Shown in pieces: positions 41,234-50,505 of a stretch of 64,000 nt of DNA. The position numbers were made by a program, and so were the translations under genes. Source of the stretch: Luteimonas cucumeris. Lineage in GTDB: Bacteria > Pseudomonadota > Gammaproteobacteria > Xanthomonadales > Xanthomonadaceae. The stretch covers positions 434,001 through 498,000 of the forward strand of contig NZ_VLKN01000001.1 of assembly GCF_007830035.1 (NCBI RefSeq), in the 5' to 3' direction. How positions within the stretch are numbered: position 1 is the stretch's first letter; every line of letters begins with the position of its first letter. The notes beneath the pieces are model-generated. The model made no database searches. It was not told the DNA's origin and worked only from the letters and a program-made list of their open reading frames with translations.

Positions 41234-41239
41234 GCCTTC

Positions 41240-42466
41240 GTGACCACGCCTGCCACCGCCGATCTCGTCGCCCTCGGCCAGCACCATTACCTCCCCATCT
41301 ATCGTCCGCGCGAAGTGATCCTGGACCGCGGGCAGGGCTCGCGTCTGTGGGATCTCGACGGCAAGGAGTACATCGACCTGGCCGCCGGCATCGCCGTATG
41401 CGGATTGGGACACAACGATCCGGACCTGGTCGCGGCACTGACCGCGCAGGCCGGCAAGCTGTGGCATACCAGCAACGTGTTCTACAGCGAACCGCCGCTG
41501 CGGCTGGCCGAGGAACTGGTCGACGCGTCGCGCTTCGCCACGCGCGTGTTCCTCTGCAACTCCGGCGCCGAGGCCAACGAAGCCGCGATCAAGCTGGTGC
41601 GCCGATGGGCGACGGCGCAGGGACGCGCACCGGAGCGGCGCGTCATCGTCACCTTCCGTGGCAGTTTCCATGGCCGCACGCTGGCGGCGGTGACGGCGAC
41701 CGCACAGCCGAAGTACCAGGAAGGTTACGAGCCCTTGCCCGGCGGTTTCCGCCATGTCGACTTCAATGACATCACGCAACTGGAAACGGCGATGGCACCC
41801 GGCGATGTCGCCGCGATATTGATCGAGCCGGTGCAGGGCGAAGGCGGCGTGATGCCGGTGGCCGCGGGTTTCCTGCAGGCCGTGCGCGCCTTGTGCGATC
41901 GCCATGACGCGTTGCTGGTGCTGGACGAGATCCAGTGTGGCATGGGCCGCACCGGCACGCTGTTCGCGCACTGGCAGGACGGCGTGGTGCCGGACATCGT
42001 CACGCTGGCCAAGGCGCTCGGCGGCGGTTTCCCGATCGGCGCGCTGCTGGCCGGGCCGAAGGTGGCCGAAACGATGCAGTTCGGCGCGCACGGCACCACG
42101 TTCGGTGGCAACCCGCTGGCCGCTGCGGTGGCGCGCGTGGCGCTGCGCAAGTTGTCGTCGTCGCAGATCGCTGCGAATGTCGAACGCCAATCCGCTGTGA
42201 TCCGGACGCGGCTCGCCACACTCGGCAATGAATTGGGCCTGTTTTCGGAAGTGCGCGGTCGCGGGCTGATGCTCGGCGCGGCGCTGGCCGATGCCTATCG
42301 CGGCCGGGCGGGCGAGATCCTCGACCTGGCAGCCAGACACGGCGTATTGCTGCTGCAGGCCGGCCCGGATGTGCTGCGTTTCGTGCCGGCGCTCAATATC
42401 GGCGACGAGGAAGTGGTCGAAGGATTGCAGCGCCTGGAAACGGCGCTGCATGAATTCCGCGGCTGA
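41240..42466 (+). CDS. argD: acetylornithine/succinyl-DAP aminotransferase
   Basis: PLP class III aminotransferase of arginine synthesis, usually also acting in lysine synthesis. The product is 408 residues. Pyridoxal lysine K258 is in TLAKALGGGFPIGA, with VLDEIQCGMGRTG upstream of it and FCNSGAEANEAAIKLVRRW for substrate/phosphate contact. The start is a GTG with a weak GGAA; no ATG is near. The N-terminus (HHYLPIYRPREVILDRGQGS) is the family pattern. It stands alone, with an inverted repeat just before the start. hemL, a class III relative, is 2 kb away on the other strand. Confidence 0.94.
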   Translation: MTTPATADLVALGQHHYLPIYRPREVILDRGQGSRLWDLDGKEYIDLAAGIAVCGLGHNDPDLVAALTAQAGKLWHTSNVFYSEPPLRLAEELVDASRFATRVFLCNSGAEANEAAIKLVRRWATAQGRAPERRVIVTFRGSFHGRTLAAVTATAQPKYQEGYEPLPGGFRHVDFNDITQLETAMAPGDVAAILIEPVQGEGGVMPVAAGFLQAVRALCDRHDALLVLDEIQCGMGRTGTLFAHWQDGVVPDIVTLAKALGGGFPIGALLAGPKVAETMQFGAHGTTFGGNPLAAAVARVALRKLSSSQIAANVERQSAVIRTRLATLGNELGLFSEVRGRGLMLGAALADAYRGRAGEILDLAARHGVLLLQAGPDVLRFVPALNIGDEEVVEGLQRLETALHEFRG

Positions 42467-42517
42467 CGGGAAAAACGACACTCGCACTCTTCCAGGCGAG
42501 CGAACTCCCTGATTCGT

Positions 42518-42547
42518 GTCATCCCGAACGCAGTGAGGGATCTGCTG
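42518..42547. repeat. half copy of the CHPERSER-type repeat
   Basis: gtcatcccgaacgcagtgag followed by ggatctgct; one arm only. It lies between argD and the convergent cystathionine-enzyme gene. Confidence 0.7.
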
Positions 42548-42572
42548 TTGTTGCCGCGTCGGCTTGACTGCC

Positions 42573-43694
42573 TCAGGCCCGTAACGCCCGTTCCAGATCC
42601 ACAATCAGGTCGTCGATGTGCTCCAGCCCGACCGACAGGCGCAGCAGGTTCTGCGGCGAGACCGGGTTCGCGCCTTCGACCGACGCGCGGTGCTCGATCA
42701 GCGATTCGCATCCGCCCAGCGAGGTGGCGTTGGTGAACAGTTTCAGCCGGCCGGCCATCGCCAATGCCGCGTCGCGGCCACCGCGCACCTCGATCGACAA
42801 CATGCCGCCGAAATCGCGCATCTGCCGCGCCGCGGTGGCGTGGCCAGGATGCGAGGGCAGGCCCGGATAGTTGACCCGCTCGATGGCATCGTGAGCGGCC
42901 AGGTATTCGGCGACGCGACGTGCATTGGCGCAATGCAGCGCCACGCGCGCCGGCAGCGAACGGCAGCCGCGCAGGGTGAGCCAGGCGCTGAACGGCGCGA
43001 GGTTGGCACCGGTGACGTGCAGGCGATGGGCGACGCGTTCGTACAGCGCATCGCGTCGTGCGAACGCCAGCGCGCCGCCGAGCACGTCGCTGTGGCCGCC
43101 GAAATACTTGGTGGTCGAGTGCATCGCCACATCCGCGCCAAGTGCCAGCGGCTGCTGCAGCACCGGCGAGGCGAAGGTGTTGTCGCAGACCAGCAACGCA
43201 CCGGCTTCGCGCGCGATGCCCGCGAGCGCGGTGATGTCGCAGACCTTCATGCGCGGGTTCGAGGGCGTCTCCGCCCAGAGCAGGTCGATGCCATCGGAGC
43301 AGGCCTCGCGCACCGCTGCCAGGTCCGTCATGTCGACGGTCGCGACGACGATGCCGCGTTCGGGCAGGAATTCCGCGGCGAGCACGCGCAGGCCGGCGTA
43401 GCAGTCGTCCGGAATCGCGATGCGCGCGCCGTTGGGCAGCGATTCCAGCAAGGCGCTGATCGCCGCCATGCCGGAAGCGAAAGTCAGCGCCACGGCACCG
43501 CCTTCCAGCGCGGCGATCGCTGCGCGCAGGCGGTCGTTGGTCGGGTCGCCTTCGCGCTGGTATTCGTAGCCGGCGACGCGCTCGCCGGCCGGGCCGTGCT
43601 TGAAAGTGGTGCTGAAGTGAAGCGGCGGTGCGACAGCGCCTGTTTCCGGGTCCACTTCGCCGCCGGCGTGGATGGCGATCGTCTCAAGGCGCAT
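42573..43694 (-). CDS. cystathionine gamma-synthase/beta-lyase family PLP enzyme
   Basis: Trans-sulfuration Cys/Met metabolism PLP enzyme of 373 residues, cytoplasmic. The PLP lysine is K196 in MHSTTKYFGGHSDVLGG. Substrate-phosphate motifs FASGMAAISAL and YEYQREGDPTNDRLR are present. SLGGCESLIEHRASVEG at the C-terminus fits both cystathionine gamma-synthase and beta-lyase. It starts inside the upstream HAD gene (11-nt overlap) and closes the thiE-hemL-HAD operon. The exact reaction (MetB, MetC or O-acetylhomoserine type) cannot be fixed from sequence reading alone. Confidence 0.9.
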   Translation of the reverse strand: MRLETIAIHAGGEVDPETGAVAPPLHFSTTFKHGPAGERVAGYEYQREGDPTNDRLRAAIAALEGGAVALTFASGMAAISALLESLPNGARIAIPDDCYAGLRVLAAEFLPERGIVVATVDMTDLAAVREACSDGIDLLWAETPSNPRMKVCDITALAGIAREAGALLVCDNTFASPVLQQPLALGADVAMHSTTKYFGGHSDVLGGALAFARRDALYERVAHRLHVTGANLAPFSAWLTLRGCRSLPARVALHCANARRVAEYLAAHDAIERVNYPGLPSHPGHATAARQMRDFGGMLSIEVRGGRDAALAMAGRLKLFTNATSLGGCESLIEHRASVEGANPVSPQNLLRLSVGLEHIDDLIVDLERALRA

Positions 43695-44319
43695 GCAGCG
43701 GTGCTCCCGTCAGCTGCCGCGACGCGAAGGCTTCCGCCAGCGCTGCGGTATGGGTGTAGTGGATGGCGTCCAGGCCGGCCTCGATTGCGCCGCGGACGTT
43801 GTCCGGATTGTCGTCGACGAACAACGCCCGTGCCGGCGGCGTCTGCAGCACCGCCAGGCAGCGACGATAGATCGCAGGGTCGGGCTTGGCGACGCCGAAT
43901 TCGGCCGAGCAGTGCACATGGCCACTGAACAGCGGGAACAGCGCCGGGCACATCGCCGGCAGGTGCGCGCGCAGGAACAGGCCGTTGTTGGTGAGGATCG
44001 CCACGCGTGCGCGCTCGGCGATGCGATGGACGAGACCCAGCGCCGCCTGGTCCGCGGCCATCGATGCGGCGCGCGCGGCGATGCAGTCGTCCAGCGTGAC
44101 GGTCGCGCCGAGCCGGCGCGACAGTTCCTGCGCATATTCGCGCGGGCGCCAGCGGCCGAGGTCGGATTCGTCCTCCAGCTTCGAGTCGAACAGCGCCGCT
44201 TTCACCTGTTCCGTGGTCTTGCCGCTACGCGTCGCCAGTACCGCCAGCCGTGCCGCGCGGTCGTAGCGCGCAAGCACGCCATCCAGGTCGAACAGGACCA
44301 GCGCCGGCGCGACCGCCAT
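43684..44319 (-). CDS. HAD family hydrolase
   Basis: A 211-residue HAD-superfamily phosphatase with motif I LVLFDLDGVLARYD (residues 8-21), a helical cap, motif II AILTNNG, motif III with the lysine of GVAKPDPAIY, and motif IV ALFVDDNPDNVRGA. These mark it as a class IA (C1-cap) enzyme similar to small phosphoglycolate- or epoxide-hydrolase-type HADs. The substrate is unknown. The ATG at 44319 shares a base with the hemL stop (TGATG). The gene overlaps the following PLP-enzyme gene by 11 nt, so the four genes 45.6-42.6 kb form one operon. Confidence 0.9.
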   Translation of the reverse strand: MAVAPALVLFDLDGVLARYDRAARLAVLATRSGKTTEQVKAALFDSKLEDESDLGRWRPREYAQELSRRLGATVTLDDCIAARAASMAADQAALGLVHRIAERARVAILTNNGLFLRAHLPAMCPALFPLFSGHVHCSAEFGVAKPDPAIYRRCLAVLQTPPARALFVDDNPDNVRGAIEAGLDAIHYTHTAALAEAFASRQLTGAPLHAP

Positions 44320-45620
44320 CAGCCTTTCGCCACGCGGAAGGCTTCGCGCGCGGCGACCAGTGTCGCCGCGATTGCGTCGTCGTCGTGCGCGCTGGACATG
44401 AAGCCGGCCTCGAATGCCGATGGCGCCAGGTACACGCCGCGTTCGAGCATGGCGTGGAAGAAGCGGTTGAACGCAGCGCTGTCGCAGGCGATGGCCTGCG
44501 CATAGGTGTCGACCTTCTCGTCGCTGAAGAACAGGCCGAACATGCCGCCGACGCGTTGCGTGGTCAGCGCCACGCCGGCTTCGCCCGCGGCTGCTTCCAG
44601 GCCGTCGCACAATGCGTTGGTACGACGTTCGATGTCCGCGTGGAAATTCGGCGCCTGGACCAGTTCCAGCATCGCCAGGCCCGCAGCCATCGCCACCGGG
44701 TTGCCGCTGAGCGTGCCGGCCTGGTAGATCGGCCCGCTCGGCGCGATCTGCCGCATCAGTTCCGCGCGGCCGCCATAGGCGCCGACCGGCATGCCGCCGC
44801 CGATGATCTTGCCGAAGGTGGACAGGTCTGGCCTCACGCCGTAGCGAGCCTGTGCGCCGCCGAGCGCGACGCGGAAGCCGGTCATCACTTCGTCGAAGAT
44901 CAACATTGCGCCATGGCGCGTGCACAGTTCGCGCAGGTGCTGCAGGTAGCCATCGCGCGGCGGCAGGCAGTTGGCGTTGCCGACCACCGGCTCGACGATC
45001 AGGCCGGCGATGTCGTCGCCGCATTCGTCGAACAGCGCGGTGGCGCCTTCGAAGTCGTTGTAGGTCAGCGTCAATGTCAGGTCGGCGAGCGCCTTCGGCA
45101 CGCCGGGCGAAGTCGGCACGCCGAAGGTCAGCGCGCCGCTGCCGGCTTTCACCAGGAAGCTGTCGCCATGGCCGTGGTAGCAGCCTTCGAACTTGACGAT
45201 GCGCGCGCGTCCGGTCGCGCCGCGCGCCAGGCGGATCGCGGACAGCGTGGCCTCGGTGCCGGAGTTGACCATGCGCACCATCTCGCAGCCCGGCACCAGC
45301 CGCGCGATCGTTTCGGCCATGGTCACTTCCAGCGGATTGGGCGTGCCGAAGCTGAGTCCGTCACGTGCGGTGCGCAGCACCGCATCGAGCACCGCGGGAT
45401 GGTTGTGGCCGACGATCATCGGCCCCCAGGAACCGACGTAGTCGATGTAGCGGTTGCCGTCGACGTCGTACAGATACGCGCCCTCGGCGCGCTGCACGAA
45501 GAACGGCTCGCCGCCGACCGACTTGAAGGCGCGCACCGGCGAATTGACGCCGCCGGGCATCAGCGCCTGCGCGCGGGCGAAGAGTTCATGGGATTTCTGC
45601 GTGTTGGTACGTGTGCTCAT
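44319..45620 (-). CDS. hemL: glutamate-1-semialdehyde 2,1-aminomutase
   Basis: Makes 5-aminolevulinate in the C5 haem pathway. The product is 433 residues. PLP lysine K271 is in [16 protein letters not shown]. The HemL patterns [36 protein letters not shown] and [14 protein letters not shown] are intact, which separates it from ArgD and BioA. The ATG at 45620 overlaps the thiE stop as ATGA. The longer in-frame reading upstream is thiE in the wrong frame. Complete and unremarkable. Confidence 0.97.
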   Translation of the reverse strand: MSTRTNTQKSHELFARAQALMPGGVNSPVRAFKSVGGEPFFVQRAEGAYLYDVDGNRYIDYVGSWGPMIVGHNHPAVLDAVLRTARDGLSFGTPNPLEVTMAETIARLVPGCEMVRMVNSGTEATLSAIRLARGATGRARIVKFEGCYHGHGDSFLVKAGSGALTFGVPTSPGVPKALADLTLTLTYNDFEGATALFDECGDDIAGLIVEPVVGNANCLPPRDGYLQHLRELCTRHGAMLIFDEVMTGFRVALGGAQARYGVRPDLSTFGKIIGGGMPVGAYGGRAELMRQIAPSGPIYQAGTLSGNPVAMAAGLAMLELVQAPNFHADIERRTNALCDGLEAAAGEAGVALTTQRVGGMFGLFFSDEKVDTYAQAIACDSAAFNRFFHAMLERGVYLAPSAFEAGFMSSAHDDDAIAATLVAAREAFRVAKG

Positions 45621-46240
45621 GCTTCGAAACAGTCCCGGTAGGCGCGCGCGGCAGCGGCGGGATCGGCGGCGTCGAACACGCCGCTGATGACGGCGACCAG
45701 ATCCGCGCCGGCGGCGATCAGCGAAGGCGCATTGTCGGGGGTAATGCCGCCGATCGCCACTCGCGGCACGCGCAGCGACGCGGCGGCGCGCAGCAGTCCA
45801 GGCGTCGCACGTCGCGCGTGGGGCTTGGTCGGCGACGGGAAGTAAGCGCCGAAAGCGACGTAGTCGACACCGGCCTCGACCGCGCGCTGCGCGCGTTCGA
45901 TCGAGTCGTAGCAGGACGCGCCGATGAGGACATCGTTGCGCAACCAGGCGCGGGCGGCCGACGGATCGTCGTCGTCCTCGCCCAGATGCACGCCGTCGGC
46001 GCCAATGGCAGCGGCAAGGGCGACATCGTCGTTGATGACCAGCGGCACGCCGTGGCGGCGGCACAGCGCCAGCAGCGCGCCCGCCTGCTCGCGGCGCAGG
46101 GCGGCGTCGGCGGCCTTGTTGCGGTACTGCAGCAGGGCCGCGTCGCCCAGCACCTCGTCGACGCGCGCCAGCAACTGCCCGGTGTCGGCCAGGTCCGGCG
46201 TGAGCAGGTACAAGCCGCGGCGCGGCCAGCGAGCATTCAT
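45617..46240 (-). CDS. thiE: thiamine-phosphate synthase
   Basis: Joins HMP-PP and thiazole phosphate to thiamine phosphate. The product is 207 residues with a TIM barrel: [12 protein letters not shown] (pyrophosphate side), [38 protein letters not shown] and [15 protein letters not shown]; the phosphate loop IGGIT follows. The ATG at 46240 begins the conserved region. A longer upstream reading is not supported, because rubredoxin and its promoter lie there on the other strand. thiE heads the operon thiE-hemL-HAD-PLP enzyme. thiC with its TPP riboswitch is 30 kb away. Confidence 0.94.
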   Translation of the reverse strand: MNARWPRRGLYLLTPDLADTGQLLARVDEVLGDAALLQYRNKAADAALRREQAGALLALCRRHGVPLVINDDVALAAAIGADGVHLGEDDDDPSAARAWLRNDVLIGASCYDSIERAQRAVEAGVDYVAFGAYFPSPTKPHARRATPGLLRAAASLRVPRVAIGGITPDNAPSLIAAGADLVAVISGVFDAADPAAAARAYRDCFEA

Positions 46241-46315
46241 GGGCAGCCTGCAGAGGTTTCCGGAGCGGGCGCGGGGTGGGACAATGTCATCCCGCAGGTC
46301 CGTATTATCGCTCCG

Positions 46316-46507
46316 ATGTCCGAAGTCGCCGCCACCGCCGCCTACCGCACCTGGATGTGTGTCGTCTGCGGGTTCATCTATGACGAGGCTGCCGGCCTGC
46401 CCGAGGAAGGCATCGCGCCGGGCACGCGCTGGGAAGACATCCCCGAGACCTGGACCTGTCCGGACTGCGGCGTGACCAAGGACGATTTCGAGATGATGGT
46501 GGTCTGA
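46316..46507 (+). CDS. rubredoxin
   Basis: A 63-residue iron protein. The two CX2C pairs are C15/C18 in [15 protein letters not shown] and C48/C51 in [17 protein letters not shown], binding one Fe. Small electron carriers of this type serve alkane hydroxylases or oxidative-stress enzymes; no such partner is in the window. A TATTAT box (46303-46308) ends 7 nt before the ATG, so the mRNA may be leaderless. It is divergent from thiE, 75 nt away. Confidence 0.95.
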   Translation: MSEVAATAAYRTWMCVVCGFIYDEAAGLPEEGIAPGTRWEDIPETWTCPDCGVTKDDFEMMVV

Positions 46508-46532
46508 GCGCCGCCGTTGACTGGATCGCGTC

Positions 46533-47021
46533 ATGGATGAAGCACTCGCGGTGAACTTCCAGCCTTGGCGGCCTGCGGATCGCGATGCCGGCCTGGCATT
46601 GTTCGACAGCAACGTACCGAAATACTTCGCCGAGCAGGAGCGCCAGGACTTCCTCGATCATGTCGATGTGTTGCCGGGTCCCTATTTCCTGTTGATGGAC
46701 GCCGGCGACTCGCCGGTCGGCTGCGGCGGCTACGCGCGGGAAAAAGATCGGCCCGGCAGCGCTGCCTTGTGCTGGGGCATGATCCGCGGCGATCGGCACG
46801 GGCAGGGCCTGGGCGATGCCCTGTTGCGTTTCCGGCTGGATCAAATCGCGGTCGACCCGGCATTCCACGAAGTGCGGATCGAAACCTCGCAGTTCAGTCG
46901 TGGGTTCTTCGCGCGTTACGGCTTCGTGCCGACCAGGCAGGTGGTGGACGGCTTCGCGCCCGGCATCGATCTGATTGCGATGACCCTGGACCTGGCCGCG
47001 TATCGCGCCCGGCGAACCTGA
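46533..47021 (+). CDS. GNAT family N-acetyltransferase
   Basis: A 162-residue GNAT fold. Acetyl-CoA-binding motif A is [16 protein letters not shown] (R/Q-G-x-G-x-G), preceded by [22 protein letters not shown]. The N-terminal [20 protein letters not shown] and the PYFLLMD strand fit the family. The substrate cannot be inferred. The gene follows rubredoxin by 25 nt on the same strand and may share its transcript. Confidence 0.88.
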   Translation: MDEALAVNFQPWRPADRDAGLALFDSNVPKYFAEQERQDFLDHVDVLPGPYFLLMDAGDSPVGCGGYAREKDRPGSAALCWGMIRGDRHGQGLGDALLRFRLDQIAVDPAFHEVRIETSQFSRGFFARYGFVPTRQVVDGFAPGIDLIAMTLDLAAYRARRT

Positions 47022-47078
47022 GTGCAGGAAACGGTTCCTGGCAGCGGCGGCCGAAGCCGATCCTGCAGGAGGCTAGGA

Positions 47079-47924
47079 CTAGTGCATCCGCGACGAACCG
47101 GTGTTCAGCTCCACCAGGCGTTCGCGCATCGAAGTCATGTCCGATGCCTTCGGATTCTGCTGCACGTAACGGGCCAGGTCGTGGCGCGCACCGCTGCGGT
47201 GGCCCAGTTCCAGATAGGCCAGGCCACGGTCACGCAGCGCTTCCGGCTGGTCCGGGGTCAGCTTGAGGATGCGGTCCGCGCTGCGCGCCGCGCGCTCCCA
47301 GTCGTCGCCTTCGGCATACACGCCATGCAGGTTGCGCAGCACCCGCACCAGGATGGCGCGGTGCGAGGCCGGATTGAGGATGTGCAGCAGCGCGCCATCG
47401 TCCGGCAGTTCACCACCCAGATGCGGCTTGGCGCGCTCACGCAGTTCGTCGACGTCGAGCGGACGGCCGCGGTTGAACGGGTCCATCACCAGCAGGCCGT
47501 CGTCCACCGGCAGGCGCACCAGGAAATGCCCCGGAAACGACACGCCGTCCAGCGGCACCCCCAGCCTGCGGGCGACTTCCATCTGCACCATCGCCAGCGA
47601 GATCGGATTGCCGCGGCGACGTTCGAACACCTGGTTGAGGTAGCTGTTGCGCGGGTCGTAATACTCTTCGCTGTCGCCGGAGTAGCCGAGTTCGTCGAAC
47701 AGGCGCCGGTTGATCGCGGCCATCTTCAGCGGCCAGGCATCGATCGCATCGATCTCGCCGCGTAGCGATTCGGCATGTTCCTGCAGCAACGTGTCGTAAA
47801 GGTCCGCGTCGAGCGCGGGATACTCGTCGCGGGCGATCAGCAGCGCCGTACTCAGCAGCGGCAGCGTGTCGTCATCCAGATGAGCGAGGCTGTTCCACTC
47901 AGGCAGGGAGAAGCGGTCGTGCAT
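47079..47924 (-). CDS. SirB1 family transglutaminase-like/TPR protein
   Basis: A 281-residue protein with an N-terminal transglutaminase-like core (YLNQVFERRRGNPISLAMVQ, GVSFPGHFLVR, LVMDPFNRGR) and a C-terminal TPR-like segment (WERAARSADRILKLTPDQPEALRDRGLAYLELGH-type). This is the SirB1 arrangement. The catalytic Cys of true transglutaminases is absent at the usual place, so it is probably a non-enzymatic scaffold. The ATG at 47924 begins MHDRFSLPEW; upstream in-frame codons are unlikely. In many gammaproteobacteria sirB1 lies near prfA-prmC, which are not in this window. Confidence 0.88.
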   Translation of the reverse strand: MHDRFSLPEWNSLAHLDDDTLPLLSTALLIARDEYPALDADLYDTLLQEHAESLRGEIDAIDAWPLKMAAINRRLFDELGYSGDSEEYYDPRNSYLNQVFERRRGNPISLAMVQMEVARRLGVPLDGVSFPGHFLVRLPVDDGLLVMDPFNRGRPLDVDELRERAKPHLGGELPDDGALLHILNPASHRAILVRVLRNLHGVYAEGDDWERAARSADRILKLTPDQPEALRDRGLAYLELGHRSGARHDLARYVQQNPKASDMTSMRERLVELNTGSSRMH

Positions 47925-48066
47925 GAGGAAAGATTGACGCTGTCTCCGCGCGGAATCAAGGCCTGCAACGCGCGATTTTCTGGGGGTCGTGCCAGCTCGA
48001 CGGCCCTTGGCGCGGACTTGTGAATGGAGTCGAGCTATCGACGTTGCGGGTGCGGGCGCCAATGCC

Positions 48067-48513
48067 TCAGCGGGCCGGCGGTATCGCAGGCGACAGCTTC
48101 AGTTCGGCGCCTTCCTGCAGCTGCAACCGCGCGGCCTGGCCGGCGTTCAATTCCAGCACGTAACGCGCCGGGACTTCGCTCGGATAATTCGGGCAGTTGT
48201 TGCCCAGACTGCACGGCGGCACGTCGACCTGTCGGGCTACCAGCTTGCGGTCGTTGTCGAAATACAGGATGTCGAGCGGGATCTTGGTGTTTTTCATCCA
48301 GTACGCCAGCGGCTCCTGGCGGTCGTGGATGAACAGCATGCCGCGGTCGGCGGCCATCTGTTCGCGGAACATCAGGCCGCGCGCGCGTTCGGCGTCGTCA
48401 TCGGCGACTTCCACCGAGAAGCGCTGTCCACCGACCTCCACCCAGGGATCGCCTGCGGCGGCACAGCCGCTCAGCAGCAAGGTCGCGAGCAGTAGCGGAC
48501 GGACGATGGACAT
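48067..48513 (-). CDS. DUF192 lipoprotein
   Basis: A 148-residue protein. N-terminal MSIVRPLLLATLLLSGC is a lipoprotein signal, with the lipid cysteine at residue 17. The mature domain has the DUF192 pattern: FSVEVADDDAERARGLMFRE, GMLFIHDRQEPLAYWMKNTK, IPLDILYFD, and SEVPARYVLELNAGQA near the C-terminus. Members are widespread small envelope or periplasmic proteins of unknown biochemistry. There is 51 nt between its start and the polymerase gene upstream on the same strand; separate regulation is possible. Confidence 0.9.
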   Translation of the reverse strand: MSIVRPLLLATLLLSGCAAAGDPWVEVGGQRFSVEVADDDAERARGLMFREQMAADRGMLFIHDRQEPLAYWMKNTKIPLDILYFDNDRKLVARQVDVPPCSLGNNCPNYPSEVPARYVLELNAGQAARLQLQEGAELKLSPAIPPAR

Positions 48514-48564
48514 GGCGGACTCCGGTAACCTGACAGGCCCTAGTCTATCGGCAAGCCGCGACGC

Positions 48565-50055
48565 TCAGAACAGCGGCCGGGTTTCGCCGATCTCCGGTTC
48601 CGGTTTCCGCTTCCCGGTCGTATTCCAGCCTCCTGCGCCGGCCTTGAACGGTTGCGGCTCCCCGGTGCCGGGCGCTTTGCGCTTCCGCGCTTCGCGATGC
48701 GCCGTCTCCGCCAGCACCTTGTACTGGCGCTCGCGTCGCAGGTACAACTCGTCCATCGCCTCGGCCGACTGTGCGCCACCGCGTTTGCGGGGTTGCACGT
48801 CCTGCTCCAGCGCGGTTTCCGGGATCTTGGAAAAGGGAATGCGCATCGGCGCGGCGTCGTGGGCCATGGCCTGCTGCATCGCGCCGAAATAGACGGCGTT
48901 GTTGCCGTATTTGCGGTTGATGCTGTCCACCACCCGGCTCATCGAGCGGTCGCGCCGGCGATCGGCCATCAGTTCGTCGGTGACGTTGCCGATCGGTTCC
49001 AGGCCGACCAGGGTGACGGCCACCGACAGCGGCGGATTGCGGCGCGGGTTCCAGCGCCGGCGCGTGATCGCGCCTTCGAGTTGCGAGAGTTGTTCGGCCA
49101 GCAGGCGCAGCAGCGCCGGCGTGTCGTCGATCGGGGCGAACGCGAGATCGCGCTCGAAGCGTTTTTCCAGGCCGACGAAGCGGATGCGTATCGAAAGGCC
49201 GCCGGCGAGGAAGCGGTCGTTGCGCAATCGCATCGCCGCCTTGGCCAGCAGCTTGAACAGCACCGCGCGGGCGCCTTCGAAGGTGCGCAGTTCCGGGCCG
49301 AGCACGTGCGAATGGCCGACCGAGCCGCGCCGGGTGGCGCGCTCCGGCACGTCGAAGCCGCGCAGTTGCAGCCAATAACGCTCGCCTTCGATGCCGCCCC
49401 AGGCCGCGCGCAGGTGCTCGCGCGTGGCGCCGCACAGTTGTTCGACGGTGTCGATGCCGGCCGCGCGCAGGCGATGTTCCATCGCAGGACCGATGCCGCA
49501 GAAGTCACGCAGTTCCAGCCCGTGCAGCGCGTGCGGCAGGTCGACTTGTTCCAGCACGGTCAGGCCATCGGGCTTGACCATGTCGGAGGCGGTCTTGGCC
49601 AGGAAGCGGTTCGGCGCGATGCCGATCGAGCAGCGGATGGTCGGATAGCCGCGGTCGATCAACGTCTGCTTGATGCGGCGCGCGATCGCCTCGGCATTTT
49701 CGCGCTTGCGCTCGCTGCCGATCAGGTAGCAGGGAACCTCGTCGATGGATTCCGCGTGTCCCTTGGGAATGCAGTCGTCGATGGCCGCCATCAGCTCATG
49801 GTGGATTTCGACATAGCGCGCCGGCCGCGCTTCGACGAGCACGATGTCCGGGCAGCGTTCCATCGCTTCCCACACCGGCGTGCCGGTGCCGATGCCGTGG
49901 TCGCGCTTGGCCTCGATGCTGGCGGCGATGCAGCAGGTCGTCGCCGCGACCACCGGCACCACGGCCAGCGGGCGCCCGCGCAGCGCCTCGTTGTCGTGCT
50001 GCTCGACCGAAGCGAAGAACGAGTTGAAGTCGACGAACAGGCAGCGCAGGGTCAT
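48565..50055 (-). CDS. Y-family DNA polymerase (DinB/UmuC-like)
   Basis: A 496-residue translesion-type polymerase. Palm and catalytic residues are present: D9 in LFVDFNSFFASVEQ and D105-E106 in ESIDEVPCYL. The fingers motif RGRPLAVVPVVAATTCCIAAS and the thumb helix-hairpin region (GLELRDFCGIGPAMEHRL) are clear. The C-terminal 100 residues, after IPFSKIPE, are basic and unlike DinB's clamp motif, so it belongs to a separate clade that is often annotated only as ImpB/MucB/SamB-type. ATG 50055 chosen; an upstream MLSRA start is possible. No LexA box was seen upstream and no UmuD-like gene is near. Confidence 0.85.
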   Translation of the reverse strand: MTLRCLFVDFNSFFASVEQHDNEALRGRPLAVVPVVAATTCCIAASIEAKRDHGIGTGTPVWEAMERCPDIVLVEARPARYVEIHHELMAAIDDCIPKGHAESIDEVPCYLIGSERKRENAEAIARRIKQTLIDRGYPTIRCSIGIAPNRFLAKTASDMVKPDGLTVLEQVDLPHALHGLELRDFCGIGPAMEHRLRAAGIDTVEQLCGATREHLRAAWGGIEGERYWLQLRGFDVPERATRRGSVGHSHVLGPELRTFEGARAVLFKLLAKAAMRLRNDRFLAGGLSIRIRFVGLEKRFERDLAFAPIDDTPALLRLLAEQLSQLEGAITRRRWNPRRNPPLSVAVTLVGLEPIGNVTDELMADRRRDRSMSRVVDSINRKYGNNAVYFGAMQQAMAHDAAPMRIPFSKIPETALEQDVQPRKRGGAQSAEAMDELYLRRERQYKVLAETAHREARKRKAPGTGEPQPFKAGAGGWNTTGKRKPEPEIGETRPLF

Positions 50056-50505
50056 GGCGCGCGATAACACCGGGCGTATGGGATGTCAGTATCGCGCCGC
50101 AGCGTCTCAGGCCGGGAGATGCGAGGCAGATCAGCCGGTTACGCTTGATCCGTCATCCCGGCGCAAAGCGGAATGACGGCGTTGGGCTTTATTGCCTTGA
50201 TCACGAAGCGACATCTCTGCGGGTGCCTATTCACAAATCCTGATCGAGAACAGGAACCTCGGCCGTACCGAAAGCAATTCGAGCCCGTACCGACATATGC
50301 AGCATTCTCAACACCGGCTCCAGGCCCTTTCTTTGGTTCCTTTCTTTGGGCCAGCAAAGAAAGGAACCCGCCGCAAGGCGGAAGCCTTTGCATGTCAGGT
50401 CGCATCACTACAGGCACGCGACCGCCAAGGAACTGGATCCCAGCTTTCGTCGGATGACGGAACGAAATATGGTTGCGATCGCGAGTCCGATGAAACGGAC
50501 GAGCG
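50056..50505. repeat. 450-nt non-coding stretch with dispersed repeats
   Basis: No supported gene. It contains two arms of the cccggc-type repeat (50152-50178 and 50432-50460) and a perfect inverted repeat, GTTCCTTTCTTTG-GGCCAG-CAAAGAAAGGAAC (50336-50367), the counterpart of the one at 34207. The arms flank this central element, giving the block a palindromic layout: arm, central inverted repeat, arm. The left part (50180-50320) is AT-richer than its surroundings. Confidence 0.75.

Noticed and set aside
50180-50420. Remnant of a mobile element between the polymerase gene and rpiA
   Set aside because: No transposase fragment, no target-site duplication and no long terminal inverted repeats were found; only short hairpin repeats.
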